Positions 45,179-54,025 of a DNA stretch of 64,000 nucleotides are shown one piece after another. Source of the stretch: Xanthomonas dyei (GTDB lineage Bacteria; Pseudomonadota; Gammaproteobacteria; Xanthomonadales; Xanthomonadaceae); the NCBI RefSeq assembly GCF_002939865.1, contig NZ_MDEE01000007.1:1-64000 (forward strand). Direction: 5' to 3'. The notes under the pieces were generated by a model. That model was not told the DNA's origin, searched no databases, and was given only the letters and a program-made list of their open reading frames with translations. A program made the translations under genes and the position numbers. Position 1 is the first letter of the stretch; each line of letters opens with the position of its first letter.

Positions 45179-45463
45179 CTACGGCACCTCACCGCGCGCC
45201 TGCGCTCGCGCATTGGCGATCAGCGCCTTGAGCAGTGCGCGATCGGTATGGCGGGAGATGGGGATGGTGCCCAGGGCGATGGCCTCCAGGCGGAGCGGCG
45301 CGGGCACGTCGTAATGCGCACCGCTGAGTTTGTTCTGGAAGGCGCGGCGGGGAATGCCCAACCGCGCCGCCATGGCATGCAGCTCGTCCAGCGTATCGCC
45401 GAGCAGGTGCGCCCAGCGCTGGTCGCGCCACAGATGCACCGCATCGTCGATGTAGACAGCCAT
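45179..45463 (-). CDS. DUF4031 family protein
   Basis: A 94-residue protein (MAVYIDDAVHLWRDQRWAHLLGDTLDELHAMAARLGIPRRAFQNKL...) matching DUF4031. The opening YIDDAVHLWRDQRWAHLL and the later HYDVPAPLRLEAIALG are the domain signatures. It contains His/Asp clusters that could bind metal, but no activity is known. It begins 8 bp after the end of the next upstream gene (45472-46041), so the two are co-transcribed. Confidence 0.85.
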   Translation of the reverse strand: MAVYIDDAVHLWRDQRWAHLLGDTLDELHAMAARLGIPRRAFQNKLSGAHYDVPAPLRLEAIALGTIPISRHTDRALLKALIANARAQARGEVP

Positions 45464-45471
45464 CGGCCGGG

Positions 45472-46041
45472 TCAGGCCTTCTTGGATGTCTTCGGCTTCT
45501 TGCCGGCGTTCTCGCCGTCGGCGTCGTCCGTTGCGGCATCGCCGGCGTCTGCGTCTGCCGTGCTGTCGTCGTCGCCAGCCGCCTCTTCTGCAACGGCGTC
45601 GGTGCCGGCATCGTCGGCTGCGTCATCGGCTTCGGCCTCGCCGTCTTCATCGGCATCGGCGTTCTGGAATTCGGCCACCAGCGCGGTCAGATATTCCTCT
45701 GCGGTCTGGCCTTCGTCGGCGGCCAGGTCGTCGATCATCTGTTGCAGCTGGGTCGAATATTCCAGCGAGATGGTCTTACCTTCGGCTTCCTGCAGGTTGG
45801 CCAGGTGCTTGAGCATGGCCAGCATCGGGACCGGGTTGTCGGCGCTGCCCATGGTCTGGCCGCCGATCGACAGCATCCACTCGCTGCCGCCCTGCAGACC
45901 GATCGCGGCCACCACACGGCCATCGGCGTCCTGCAGCACGGCGTGGTTGGTGACCTGGGACGCCTGGCCCAGACGGACGATGGGGCGCTTGGGTTGCTGC
46001 TTCTTGCGCTTGTCGCGCTTGGCCTTGGAATTGCGGGACAC
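45472..46041 (-). CDS. conserved protein with acidic tail, function unknown
   Basis: A 189-residue protein starting at a GTG. The first 20 residues (MSRNSKAKRDKRKKQQPKRP) are strongly basic. Residues 25-125 form a compact domain (HAVLQDADGRVVAAIGLQGGSEWMLSIGGQTM...LEYSTQLQQMIDDLAADEGQTAEEYLTALVAEF). The last 60 residues are almost only Asp, Ala, Glu and Gly, ending in basic KKPKTSKKA. No family is recognised. A 16-bp palindrome next to a TAGAAT (-10-like) box lies 18-33 bp upstream. Confidence 0.7.
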   Translation of the reverse strand: MSRNSKAKRDKRKKQQPKRPIVRLGQASQVTNHAVLQDADGRVVAAIGLQGGSEWMLSIGGQTMGSADNPVPMLAMLKHLANLQEAEGKTISLEYSTQLQQMIDDLAADEGQTAEEYLTALVAEFQNADADEDGEAEADDAADDAGTDAVAEEAAGDDDSTADADAGDAATDDADGENAGKKPKTSKKA

Positions 46042-46058
46042 GGTGTTCTCGACGCTGG

Positions 46059-46074
46059 GAATGGCCGGCCATTC
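46059..46074 (-). promoter_or_regulatory. 16-bp palindrome at a probable promoter
   Basis: GAATGGCCGGCCATTC is a perfect palindrome abutting TAGAAT (a fair -10 box on the minus strand) just upstream of the gene that starts at 46041. The overlap of palindrome and promoter suggests a repressor site; this is inference. Confidence 0.35.
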
Positions 46075-46226
46075 TAGAGCGTGCGCCGCACGATGCGATG
46101 AGCAGCGGCAAGCGGTCGGGTCACGGGCCAGGCGCGGTGCACGCCCCAGGTGCGATTGCCTGGCAACTTCTGGATCTCAAATCCCGAATCCCGCAGACCC
46201 CGCCAATCCCGAATCCCCAGCGCCGA

Positions 46227-47405
46227 TCACTGCCCCTCTACCGCCACCCGCGGCGAGGCCACGGCCGCTTCGGCCGCCTTGGCAAGTGCGGCGGCCGAGG
46301 CCACCTGTGCACTGGACGACACGCGCGGTGCGGCGGGGCGTGCCGCGGCGGTGCCGGGCGGTACCGGGGTGGTTCCCGCAGCGTCCTTCCCGGCAGCGGG
46401 CGGTGTCGCCGATGCAGCCGCAGTCGGCGCAGCGCCAGCCACGGGTGCGCCTACGCTGGCCGTGCCGGCGGCGGCGCTCAGGTCCGGCACCTGGGTGTCG
46501 GCGTCGTGCACCGGCTTGCCCAGTGCCACGCCCTGGCCGGCGCCGGCCAGCGCGGTTTGTTCGGCGTCCTGGGTCATCACCACGATGCTGATGCGGCGGT
46601 TGATCGGGTTCTGCGGGTCGGTCTTGTCGAACAGCACCGACGACGACAGGCCAACGACGCGCGTGACCTTGGCGTCGGACATGCCGCCGCCCACCAGCGC
46701 ACGTCGCGCGGCGTTGGCGCGGTCGGCACTGAGTTCCCAATTGGTGTAGCCGGCTTCGCTGCTGTAGGCAGTGGTGTCGGTGTGGCCGGTGATGCTGATG
46801 TGGTTGGGCACCTGATTGATGAAGTTGGCCAGCTCGCGCAGGATGTCCACCGTGTACGGCTTGAGCTGGTCGCGGCCGATGTCGAACATCGGGCGGTTCT
46901 GCTTGTCCACGATCTGGATGCGCAGGCCATCGGGCGTGAGGTCCAGCAGCAACTGGTCCTTGAACGGCTCCAGCGCCTGGCTCTTGTCGATGGCTTCCTT
47001 CAGGTCCTGCATCAGCGCTTCCAGGCGCTTTTTGTCCTTGGCGCGGCTGTCTTCGCTGGTGTCGGCCGCGTTGTCGCGCTTGCGGCCCATCTCGTCCTTC
47101 TGCCCCTTGGCCATGTCGGCGGTGCCGCCGAGCTTGATCATCGAGGTGCTGGCCCCGCCGGGGCCGTTCATGCCGGGCGATGGCGCCGGCGATTTGCCGG
47201 ACAACGGGCTGGGGTTGCGGAAATATTCGGAGATCGCCGCGCGTTGTTCCTTGGTGGTGGCGGCCATCAGCCACAGCACCAGGAAGAAGGCCATCATCGC
47301 GGTCACGAAGTCGGCAAACGCCACTTTCCAGGCGCCGCCATGATGGCCGCCGCCCTGCACCTTCTTGACTCGTCGGATGACGACGGTGGATTTGCCCTCG
47401 GCCAT
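46227..47405 (-). CDS. motB: flagellar stator protein MotB
   Basis: A 392-residue stator subunit. The single transmembrane helix (about 28-48) contains the proton-conducting Asp32 in WKVAFADFVTAMMAFFLVLWL. A charged plug/linker (50-150) leads to the OmpA-like peptidoglycan-binding domain (about 160-295; PNHISITGHTDTTAY, LSADRANAARRALV, NPINRRISIVVM). The final about 100 residues are a Pro/Ala-rich extension not needed in E. coli MotB (308 aa). It sits 10 bp downstream of motA and is translated with it. Together they anchor in the cell wall and use the proton gradient to turn the flagellum. Confidence 0.93.
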   Translation of the reverse strand: MAEGKSTVVIRRVKKVQGGGHHGGAWKVAFADFVTAMMAFFLVLWLMAATTKEQRAAISEYFRNPSPLSGKSPAPSPGMNGPGGASTSMIKLGGTADMAKGQKDEMGRKRDNAADTSEDSRAKDKKRLEALMQDLKEAIDKSQALEPFKDQLLLDLTPDGLRIQIVDKQNRPMFDIGRDQLKPYTVDILRELANFINQVPNHISITGHTDTTAYSSEAGYTNWELSADRANAARRALVGGGMSDAKVTRVVGLSSSVLFDKTDPQNPINRRISIVVMTQDAEQTALAGAGQGVALGKPVHDADTQVPDLSAAAGTASVGAPVAGAAPTAAASATPPAAGKDAAGTTPVPPGTAAARPAAPRVSSSAQVASAAALAKAAEAAVASPRVAVEGQ

Positions 47406-47415
47406 GACCGCGGTC

Positions 47416-48270
47416 CTACTTGATCGTCTTCAGGTGCGTTTCGAAATCGCCGAAGCTCGGACGCACGTTGGACGGCAGGGTCTTGCGCGCAAATTCCAGC
47501 GCAATCTTCGGGTTGTAGCCGCGCAGGCAGGCCAGCAGCGCGGTCTTGACCGCTTCGTACATGCGCCCGTCCTGATCGGCGCGCGCTTCCATCGCCGCCG
47601 ACAGCGGCGCCACGAAGCCATAGGCCAGCAAAATGCCCAGGAAGGTGCCGACCAGCGCGGCGCCGACATGGTGGCCGATCTCTTCGATCGGGCCGCCGAT
47701 CGACCCCATGGTGATCACGATGCCGAGCACCGCCGCCACGATGCCGAAGCCTGGCAGACCGTCGGAGATCTTGCTCAATGCATGCGATGGCGCCATCGCT
47801 TCGTGGTGGTGCTTTTCCAGCTCCAGTTCGAGCAGCGGTTCCAGTTCGTGCGGCTCGATGTTGCTGCCGATCATCAGACGCAGGCAGTCGGTGATGAAGT
47901 CCAGCAGGTGATGGTCGGCCACCACCTTGGGGTAGTTGCCGAAGATGGTGCTGTCCTGCGGTTTTTCGACATGGTCTTCCAGCGCCATGAAGCCGTCGCG
48001 ACGCGCCTTGTTCAGCAGCTCGTAGATCAGGCTCAGGGTGTCCTTGTAGTCGTCGGACTTGTAGCGCGGGCCCTTGAACACGCCCAGCACGTCGGCGATC
48101 GTCTCCTTGACGATCTTGGCCGGCGTACTGACCAGGAACGCGCCGAATGCCGCGCCGCCGATGATCATCAGCTCGTACGGTTGCCACAACGCGCCCAGCT
48201 TTCCGTGCGACAGCACATAGCCGCCGAGGACGCTGACGATGACGACAATGAAGCCAACGATGATGAGCAT
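47416..48270 (-). CDS. motA: flagellar stator protein MotA
   Basis: A 284-residue inner-membrane protein with four hydrophobic helices: MLIIVGFIVVIVSVLGGYVL, YELMIIGGAAFGAFLV, and the pair in DGLPGFGIVAAVLGIVITMGSI and GAALVGTFLGILLAYGFVAPL. The cytoplasmic loop carries the charged residues that contact FliG (LLNKARRDGFMALEDHVEK). With MotB it forms the proton channel. The gene is first in a motA-motB operon; no other flagellar genes are in the window. The ribosome site is weak but the start matches the family. Confidence 0.95.
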   Translation of the reverse strand: MLIIVGFIVVIVSVLGGYVLSHGKLGALWQPYELMIIGGAAFGAFLVSTPAKIVKETIADVLGVFKGPRYKSDDYKDTLSLIYELLNKARRDGFMALEDHVEKPQDSTIFGNYPKVVADHHLLDFITDCLRLMIGSNIEPHELEPLLELELEKHHHEAMAPSHALSKISDGLPGFGIVAAVLGIVITMGSIGGPIEEIGHHVGAALVGTFLGILLAYGFVAPLSAAMEARADQDGRMYEAVKTALLACLRGYNPKIALEFARKTLPSNVRPSFGDFETHLKTIK

Positions 48271-48367
48271 GGCGAAGCCGGAAGCAATCTGGGAGTGCTA
48301 GTTGTTTCGGCTTGCGCGGCGGATTCTTGAAGCGCACGGCGTGAAGATGTGCGCTGTAACTGAACGC

Positions 48368-48850
48368 TCAGCCGATTGTCGTGGCGGCCTCATGCACGCA
48401 TTTCACCGCTTCGCCGCCTGCCAGCGACAGGGTCGCCTCGCCGGCATGCTCCCAGAACTGATTGCCCTGGGCGTCGGCAAACCGCGCTCCGGATGCGGCC
48501 TGGGCACTGAGCAGGGTCAGCGTGCGGCCGTCGACGCTCAGCTGCACCGCATCGGTGGCCGGATCGAAGCGGGTGGTGATCGCGCGCGTGCCGCACCGCC
48601 AGGGCACCGCGTCCACGGGACCAGCAAGCGATGCCGGCGCCGGTGGAGCGGCGTGGGCAGGGCGGGGCAACGGACCGGTCACGCTGGCATCGGTGCCGAT
48701 GGGCGGCGGGCTGGCTGGCCCGCCGGACGCTGCGGCAGGTGACGTGTCTGCCGGGGGTGTGACGGCTGCCGGCGGCTGATCGGCTGCATGACAGCTGGCG
48801 AGCGCGGCCGCCAGCAGGCTGGAAAGTGTCAGGGTCGAGAATGGACGCAT
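48368..48850 (-). CDS. lipoprotein with MliC-like C-terminal domain
   Basis: A 160-residue lipoprotein starting at an ATG after GGAGTCCGCAG. The signal MRPFSTLTLSSLLAAALASC ends in a lipobox (LASC) with Cys20. A Pro/Ala/Gly-rich linker (25-75) precedes a domain (about 85-155; DAVPWRCGTRAITTRFDPATDAVQLSVDGRTLTLLSAQAASGARFADAQGNQFWEHAGEATLSLAGGEAVKCVH). The paired Cys residues and C-terminal strand pattern (GNQFWxxGxxAxLxxxGxxxxC) match MliC, the lysozyme inhibitor family. It may protect the cell wall from host lysozyme. Confidence 0.75.
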   Translation of the reverse strand: MRPFSTLTLSSLLAAALASCHAADQPPAAVTPPADTSPAAASGGPASPPPIGTDASVTGPLPRPAHAAPPAPASLAGPVDAVPWRCGTRAITTRFDPATDAVQLSVDGRTLTLLSAQAASGARFADAQGNQFWEHAGEATLSLAGGEAVKCVHEAATTIG

Positions 48851-49245
48851 CTGCGGACTCCTACCTGGGACGTCGAGCCGTCGCCGGGGCAGTGACGGCG
48901 GCAACAGGCGCTGGGCGATGGTGCCGACATTGAAACGCCGTGCCGGCAATCGCAACCGAACGCGATTGGGAGAGTGCCGGCTAGACGCCGCTACCCGAAT
49001 CGGCCGCCCGAGCAGTCGTCGCGCTGTGCCTGGCGCCTGCCGGGATGCCGCACTCCGTCAACCGCGATGCCGGGCCGCGCGCGCGCCAGCGGGCCGACCG
49101 GCTACCCGTCGCCTGACGGGGATGCGCACCGCTTCAGGGCGCAATCCCGGACCATTCGTGCACCGGCCGACCGGCTGCCTGGTCCCGAACGGAGCTGCCT
49201 ACCTGCTCCGCTGCTCAGCGACCTTGCCGGACCGCTCGCACTCCA
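48851..49245. other. 395-bp gap, no recognised gene
   Basis: DNA between the lipoprotein start and the msrB stop. Open frames are Arg/Ala-rich shadows. I see no repeat or terminator. Confidence 0.4.
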
Positions 49246-49710
49246 TCACGCCGGCTGCGCCTCGGCGCCATCGCGGTGCAGCGGGTTGGGCAGCGCCTGG
49301 CCATTTTCGGTAAAGCCCAGCGACACCGAGTTGAGGCAATGGCGCTCGCCGGTCGGCGGCGGGCCGTCCGGGAACACATGGCCCAGGTGGCTATCGCAGC
49401 GTGCGCAGACGATTTCGGTGCGGATCATGCCGTAGCTGACATCGCGGATTTCGCGCACATGCGCGGCATCGTAGGGGGCGAAGAAGCTCGGCCAGCCGGT
49501 GCCGGATTCGAATTTGGCGCTGGAGCGGAACAGCGGCAACCCGCACAGCCGGCAGGTGTAGACGCCGTCCAGCTTGTTGTCCAGGAAGACCCCGCAGAAC
49601 GGCGCCTCGGTGCCATGGTGCAGCAGCACGCGCTGTTCCTCGTCGCTGAGCCCGGCGATCAGGGCATCGCGCTGGGCGGGGGAGGGAGGGGTCAGGTCGA
49701 ACTGGCTCAT
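49246..49710 (-). CDS. msrB: peptide methionine (R)-sulfoxide reductase
   Basis: A 154-residue enzyme that reduces the R-form of methionine sulfoxide in proteins. The zinc site is two CxxC pairs (Cys53/Cys56 in YTCRLCG and Cys102/Cys105 in VCARCDSHLGHVF). The catalytic residue is Cys125 in GERHCLNSVSL, and the SelR motif is SGTGWPSFFAP. The start (MSQFDLTPPSPAQRDALIAG) has GAGAG upstream. It appears monocistronic; a tandem repeat array lies about 90 bp upstream of its start. Confidence 0.94.
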   Translation of the reverse strand: MSQFDLTPPSPAQRDALIAGLSDEEQRVLLHHGTEAPFCGVFLDNKLDGVYTCRLCGLPLFRSSAKFESGTGWPSFFAPYDAAHVREIRDVSYGMIRTEIVCARCDSHLGHVFPDGPPPTGERHCLNSVSLGFTENGQALPNPLHRDGAEAQPA

Positions 49711-49801
49711 AGGGCTCTCGCATGCGCGCGCTGGCGACGTACCGGCGTCTGCACAGGTGATATGGGCACGGCGGGGCTGGTTCAACCGTGATGGAGTGCG
49801 G

Positions 49802-49829
49802 CAACCGGCAACCGGCAACCGGCAACCGG
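49802..49829. repeat. heptamer tandem repeat CAACCGG x4
   Basis: Four exact tandem copies, followed immediately by CAAC and a second, different heptamer array. Confidence 0.88.
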
Positions 49830-49833
49830 CAAC

Positions 49834-49875
49834 CAGTGACCAGTGACCAGTGACCAGTGACCAGTGACCAGTGAC
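49834..49875. repeat. heptamer tandem repeat CAGTGAC x6
   Basis: Six exact tandem copies lie immediately beside the CAACCGG array, about 90-165 bp upstream of msrB. Confidence 0.88.
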
Positions 49876-50163
49876 CGGGGAGCGGGGAGCGCAAACGCTG
49901 GCCCACCCGTATGACGCCCGCAGCCGCCGCGCAGGCGCTCCCAGGCGAGGGCACACGCTGGCCGAGTCTTCGCGCAGACGTGCGGAGATCGGCGTGGTTG
50001 CATCGGTCGTTCTGCCGACCTGTCGTAGCCGCTATGCGAACCTGCGAACCGGCGGAGTGCCTGCGGGGCAGCGGACATCGCCGACAAGGGATGCAACAGC
50101 AATCACCAGGGTCTGCCAACGCTTGTTCCCATGCCTGATCGGGATCCGCTGCCGCAGACACGT

Positions 50164-50217
50164 CTATTTCGCGCCCGGGTAGGTCCGTTTCTATTTCGCG
50201 CCCGGGTAGGTCCGTTT
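50164..50217. repeat. 27-bp exact direct repeat x2
   Basis: The 27-bp unit beginning CTATTTCGCGCCCGGGTAGG is present twice back to back, 119 bp upstream of the secreted protein ATG. It contains TTCGC, but with 22-bp spacing it is not a PIP box. Confidence 0.85.
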
Positions 50218-50335
50218 CCCGGCACCCGGATGGTTCGTCGAGCACTGACGTTCATGTGCCGGCCGGGCACATCCATTGCCACGCAACGGTGGCGCCCCCA
50301 CTCCGTGAGTGTCCTTACTCACTGCGGTGGCTGAC

Positions 50336-50764
50336 ATGGCGATCCATCCTTCCACGCGCGCCCTGATGGCCTGCGCCCTGCTCGGCATTGCCGGCGCTGC
50401 CTGCGCGCAGTCCGCCACCAGCACGCGCTCGTCGAACACGCTGCAGCCCATCGCGACGCCGGCCCCCGCCCAGCCCAAGGTGGCGCCGCCGCGCGCGCTG
50501 CAGCCATCCAATGCGTTGAGCCCGGTGCCATCGCAGCTCAGCCAGCGACCGGCCGCTCCCAGCATCCCGACGCGTGGCCCGGCAGCAACGCTGGTTGCGC
50601 CAGCGGGCAGCCAGGTGCCGACCGCCACGCCGATGGTCTACGACCGCAACGGCCGTCTGTTGCAAGGCATGCAGCCAGCCGGCCCCAACCGGGTGCTGGA
50701 TACCAAGACCGGGCGCTACTACGACGCCGTTCCTGCCGGCGACGGCATGCGCGTGGTGCGCTGA
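50336..50764 (+). CDS. small secreted or periplasmic protein, unknown
   Basis: A 142-residue protein starting at ATG 50336 (in-frame GTG at 50309 lacks support). The signal peptide is MAIHPSTRALMACALLGIAGAACAQ. The mature part is Pro/Ala/Ser-rich and disordered to about 105, then ends in a small conserved-looking motif (TPMVYDRNGRLLQGMQPAGPNRVLDTKTGRYYDAVPAGDGMRVV). No domain is recognised; the tail looks like a short beta-hairpin repeat. Confidence 0.65.
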   Translation: MAIHPSTRALMACALLGIAGAACAQSATSTRSSNTLQPIATPAPAQPKVAPPRALQPSNALSPVPSQLSQRPAAPSIPTRGPAATLVAPAGSQVPTATPMVYDRNGRLLQGMQPAGPNRVLDTKTGRYYDAVPAGDGMRVVR

Positions 50765-51000
50765 CAGCCGCAGTAGTGCCTGCCGACTTGTCAGCCAGTG
50801 GCAACGCCGGCATGCAGGGGCAACGTGGTCAGCGCCGCAGGGTGAATGTGCTTACCCCATCAACGGCCATCCAGCAGGCAGATGCTCAGCCGACACGCTC
50901 CCTGCACATCTGCCGCCAAACACCAAGCACGAAGCACCAAGCCGAGCCGGCCGCCGCTCCACCCGCATTGCCAACGGCCCTCGCGAGCCGCACTTTCCAA

Positions 51001-51021
51001 TCCCCAATCCCCAATCCCCAA
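51001..51021. repeat. heptamer tandem repeat TCCCCAA x3
   Basis: Three exact copies directly before the stop of the Lrp-like gene (minus). Confidence 0.75.
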
Positions 51022-51023
51022 TC

Positions 51024-51503
51024 TCAGCCCTCAATCGGCAACGCCAGCGTCTCCTTGACCTCTTCCATCACGATGTAGCTCTTGGATTCGCGCACATGCG
51101 GCAAGGTGAGCAGTGTGCTGCCCAGCAACTTGCGATAGGACGCCATTTCGCTGATGCGGGCCTTGAGCAGGTAATCGAAATCGCCGGACACCAGATGGCA
51201 CTCCAGCACGTTGGGCAGCTTCAACGCGGCGCGGCGAAACTCTTCGAAGATGTCGCCGGATTTGTAGGCCAGGCTGATTTCCACGAACACCAACAGGCTG
51301 GCCTTGAGATAGTGCGGGTCCAGCCGCGCGTAATAGCCGGTGATGGCGCCATCGCGCTCCAGCCGGCGTACGCGCTCGGTGCACGGCGTGGTCGACAGAC
51401 CGACGCGTTCGCCCAGTTCGGTGAATGAAATCCGCCCTTCCTGCTGCAGGATGCGCAGGATCTTGCGGTCGATCTTGTCCAGCTCGCGGGCGCGGGTGGT
51501 CAT
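51024..51503 (-). CDS. Lrp/AsnC-family transcriptional regulator
   Basis: A 159-residue regulator. Residues 8-60 form the helix-turn-helix (LDKIDRKILRILQQEGRISFTELGERVGLSTTPCTERVRRLERDGAITGYYARLDP). The C-terminal about 75-150 is an AsnC ligand-binding RAM domain. It is divergent from dadA across 147 bp, the arrangement seen where an Lrp-type regulator controls D-alanine catabolism. It therefore likely regulates dadA-alr in response to alanine or leucine. The start at 51501-51503 (MTTRARELDKIDRKIL) fits the family. Confidence 0.92.
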   Translation of the reverse strand: MTTRARELDKIDRKILRILQQEGRISFTELGERVGLSTTPCTERVRRLERDGAITGYYARLDPHYLKASLLVFVEISLAYKSGDIFEEFRRAALKLPNVLECHLVSGDFDYLLKARISEMASYRKLLGSTLLTLPHVRESKSYIVMEEVKETLALPIEG

Positions 51504-51650
51504 GGGGTTTGTCTCCACAAGCTTTGACAGGAAGTTCCACTGCAAAGGTCAGCCGATTCCAGAAATGGCACTGCCTGGCTCGCAATATACTGCGTCTAAC
51601 TATCTCCCTCAGCGCGTGGTTGTGGGGGAATACCCTTTCAGGAGAGCGAC
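51504..51650. promoter_or_regulatory. divergent lrp-dadA promoter region
   Basis: This 147-bp region separates the two starts. It is locally AT-richer (for example CGCAATATACTGCG at about 51581-51594). It is the expected site of Lrp binding, though no clear consensus is identified. AGGAGAGCGAC precedes the dadA ATG. Confidence 0.4.
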
Positions 51651-52940
51651 ATGCGGGTGCTCATTCTCGGTAGCGGCGTCATCGGCACCACCAGTGCGTG
51701 GTATCTGGCCCAGGCGGGTTGCGAGGTCACCGTGGTCGACCGCCAGCCGGCGTCGGCGCTGGAAACCAGCTATGCCAACGCCGGCCAGCTCTCGTTCGGC
51801 TACACCTCGCCGTGGGCCGCTCCGGGGGTGCCGGGCAAGGCGGTGAAGTGGCTGTTCGAGCAGCATGCCCCGTTGTCGATCCGCCCCACCCGCGACCTGC
51901 GCCAGCTGGCGTGGCTGAGCCAGATGCTGCGCAATTGCACCGCCGAGCGCTACGCGGTGAACAAGGCGCGCATGGTGCGCATGTCCGACTACAGCCGCGA
52001 CTGCCTGAACGCGCTGCGGGCCAGCACCGGGATCGAATTCGAAGGCCGCCAGCTCGGCACCACCCAGTTGTTCCGCACCCAGCAGCAACTGGACGCCGCC
52101 GCGCAGGACATCGAGATCCTGGCCCAATACGGGGTGCCGTACGAGCTGCTGAGCCCGGCGCAGATCGCGCAGTTCGAGCCCGGCCTGGCCGGGGGCGGCG
52201 CGCAGATGGCCGGCGCGCTGCGCCTGCCCGAAGACCAGACCGGCGACTGCCGCCTGTTCACCCAGCGCCTGGCCGAGCTGGCTGCGCAGGCGGGGGTGCA
52301 GTTCCGCTATGGGCAGCAGATCGAGCGCCTGGAACACAGCGGCGGCCGCGTCACCGGCGTGCAGATTGATGGCCGCATGGAAACCGCCGACCGCTACGTG
52401 CTGGCGCTGGGCAGTTATTCGGCCGACCTGCTGCTCTCGCTCGGCCTGCATCTGCCGGTCTACCCGCTCAAGGGCTATTCGCTGACGATTCCGATCGTCG
52501 ATGCCGCGCGCGCGCCGACCTCCACGGTGCTGGACGAAAGCTACAAGATCGCGCTCACCCGCTTCGACGACCGTATCCGCGTCGGCGGGATGGCCGAAGT
52601 GGCGGGCTTCGACCTGTCGTTGAACCCGCGCCGTCGCGCCACCCTGGAAATGGTGGTCAACGACCTGTATCCCGGCGGCGGCGATCTGGCCCGGGCCGAG
52701 TTCTGGACCGGCCTGCGCCCGGCCACGCCGGACGGCACCCCGGTGGTGGGCGCCACGCCGTACGCCAACTTGTTCCTCAATACCGGCCATGGCACGCTGG
52801 GTTGGACCATGGCCTGCGGCTCCGGGCGCTACCTGGCCGACCTGATGCAGGGCCGCACGCCCGAGATCGATACCGAGGGCCTGGACGTATTCCGTTACCT
52901 GTCCACGCGCAGCCAGCGCCCGCAGCGGGAGGCCGCGTAG
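51651..52940 (+). CDS. dadA: D-amino acid dehydrogenase small subunit
   Basis: A 429-residue flavoprotein that oxidises D-alanine and other D-amino acids to the 2-oxo acid, passing electrons to the respiratory chain. The FAD-binding [17 protein letters not shown] starts at residue 8. The DadA signatures [24 protein letters not shown] (about 38-61), YPLKGYSLT and [14 protein letters not shown]...[16 protein letters not shown] are present. It lacks a signal peptide and binds the inner side of the cytoplasmic membrane. Its stop overlaps the GTG of alr by one base, so dadA-alr form a catabolic operon downstream of the divergent Lrp gene. Confidence 0.95.
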   Translation: MRVLILGSGVIGTTSAWYLAQAGCEVTVVDRQPASALETSYANAGQLSFGYTSPWAAPGVPGKAVKWLFEQHAPLSIRPTRDLRQLAWLSQMLRNCTAERYAVNKARMVRMSDYSRDCLNALRASTGIEFEGRQLGTTQLFRTQQQLDAAAQDIEILAQYGVPYELLSPAQIAQFEPGLAGGGAQMAGALRLPEDQTGDCRLFTQRLAELAAQAGVQFRYGQQIERLEHSGGRVTGVQIDGRMETADRYVLALGSYSADLLLSLGLHLPVYPLKGYSLTIPIVDAARAPTSTVLDESYKIALTRFDDRIRVGGMAEVAGFDLSLNPRRRATLEMVVNDLYPGGGDLARAEFWTGLRPATPDGTPVVGATPYANLFLNTGHGTLGWTMACGSGRYLADLMQGRTPEIDTEGLDVFRYLSTRSQRPQREAA

Positions 52941-54025
52941 TGCGTCCTGCGCAAGCGTCGATCGATCTGGAGGCATTGCGTCACAACTACCGCCTGGCCA
53001 AGCAACTGGGCGGCGGCAAGGCGCTGGCGGTAGTCAAGGCCGATGCCTACGGGCACGGCGCGGTGCGCTGCGCACAGGCGCTGGAGCCGGAGGCCGACGG
53101 CTTTGCGGTGGCGTGCATCGAAGAAGCGTTGGAACTGCGCCAGGCCGGCATCCGCGCGCCGATCCTGCTGCTGGAAGGTTTTTTCGAGCAGGACGAGCTG
53201 CGCCTGATCGCCGAGCACGACGTGTGGACGGTGGTAGCCACGCCGCAACAGGTACGCGCGCTGGCCGACTTCCAAAGCCCGCGCCCGTTGCGTATCTGGC
53301 TGAAGCTGGATAGCGGCATGCACCGGCTGGGGCTGTCGCCGGAGGATTTTCGCGCTGCCTGGTTGCGTCTGCGCGGGCTGCCGCAGATCGCCTCGCTGGT
53401 GTTGATGACGCATCTGGCGCGCGCCGACGAGCTGGAGTGCAGCCGCACCGACGAACAGGCGGTGGCGTTCGCGCTGACCGCTGGCGGCATGCATGCGGAA
53501 ACCAGCATTCGCAATTCGCCCGGCCTGCTGGGCTGGCCGGCGCTACGCAACGATTGGTCGCGCCCGGGCCTGATGCTGTACGGCGCAAATCCGTTCCCGC
53601 AGGACACCGAGATCACCGCGCAGTTGCGCCCGGTGATGACGCTGCGCTCGCGCATCATCTCGGTGCGCGACCTGCCGGCCGGCGAGCCGGTGGGCTATGG
53701 CGCGCGCTTCGTGGCCGAGCGGCCGACGCGGGTGGGCGTGGTGGCGATGGGCTATGCCGACGGGTACCCGCAGTTCGCGCCCAACGGCACCCCGGTGCTG
53801 GTGGATGGCCAGGTGTGCCCGCTGATCGGGCGCGTGTCGATGGACATGCTCACCGTGGACCTCACCGATCACCCGCAGGCCGACATCGGTGCCAGCGTCC
53901 AGCTCTGGGGCGATGCGCCACGCGTCAGCCCACTGGCGACGCAGTGCAACGTCAGCGCGTATCAGTTGCTGTGCGGACTCAAGCGCGTGCCCCGGGTGTA
54001 TGTGGGCGAGGCTGCAGCAGTTTGA
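52940..54025 (+). CDS. alr: alanine racemase (catabolic, dadX/alr)
   Basis: A 361-residue PLP enzyme that interconverts L- and D-alanine, feeding DadA. The PLP-binding lysine is Lys33 in [10 protein letters not shown]. The second catalytic residue, a Tyr, lies in [27 protein letters not shown] (about 250-276). The C-terminal beta domain carries [15 protein letters not shown]. It begins at a GTG overlapping the dadA stop (TAGTG), so it is translationally coupled. Given this operon, it plays the catabolic role; in xanthomonads a second racemase may not exist, so it could also supply D-alanine for cell walls. Confidence 0.95.
   Translation: MRPAQASIDLEALRHNYRLAKQLGGGKALAVVKADAYGHGAVRCAQALEPEADGFAVACIEEALELRQAGIRAPILLLEGFFEQDELRLIAEHDVWTVVATPQQVRALADFQSPRPLRIWLKLDSGMHRLGLSPEDFRAAWLRLRGLPQIASLVLMTHLARADELECSRTDEQAVAFALTAGGMHAETSIRNSPGLLGWPALRNDWSRPGLMLYGANPFPQDTEITAQLRPVMTLRSRIISVRDLPAGEPVGYGARFVAERPTRVGVVAMGYADGYPQFAPNGTPVLVDGQVCPLIGRVSMDMLTVDLTDHPQADIGASVQLWGDAPRVSPLATQCNVSAYQLLCGLKRVPRVYVGEAAAV

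Larger units (their letters stand above)
49711..50335. other. 625-bp gap rich in tandem repeats
   Basis: The gap between msrB (minus) and a secreted protein (plus) holds two heptamer arrays and a 27-bp direct repeat (listed separately). No gene is recognised. Confidence 0.6.

Noticed and set aside
44900..46591. A 563-codon plus-strand open frame
   Set aside because: It runs antisense through three genes and through the heptamer array, is Ser/Arg/Ala-rich and lacks any ribosome site or domain.
49802..49875. Origin of replication iterons
   Set aside because: The 7-bp repeats are shorter than typical iterons, there is no AT-rich melting region, no DnaA-box and no rep gene nearby.
50168..50199. 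Plant-inducible promoter (PIP) box TTCGC...TTCGC
   Set aside because: The two TTCGC are separated by 22 bases as part of a tandem duplication; PIP boxes need 15-16 bases.
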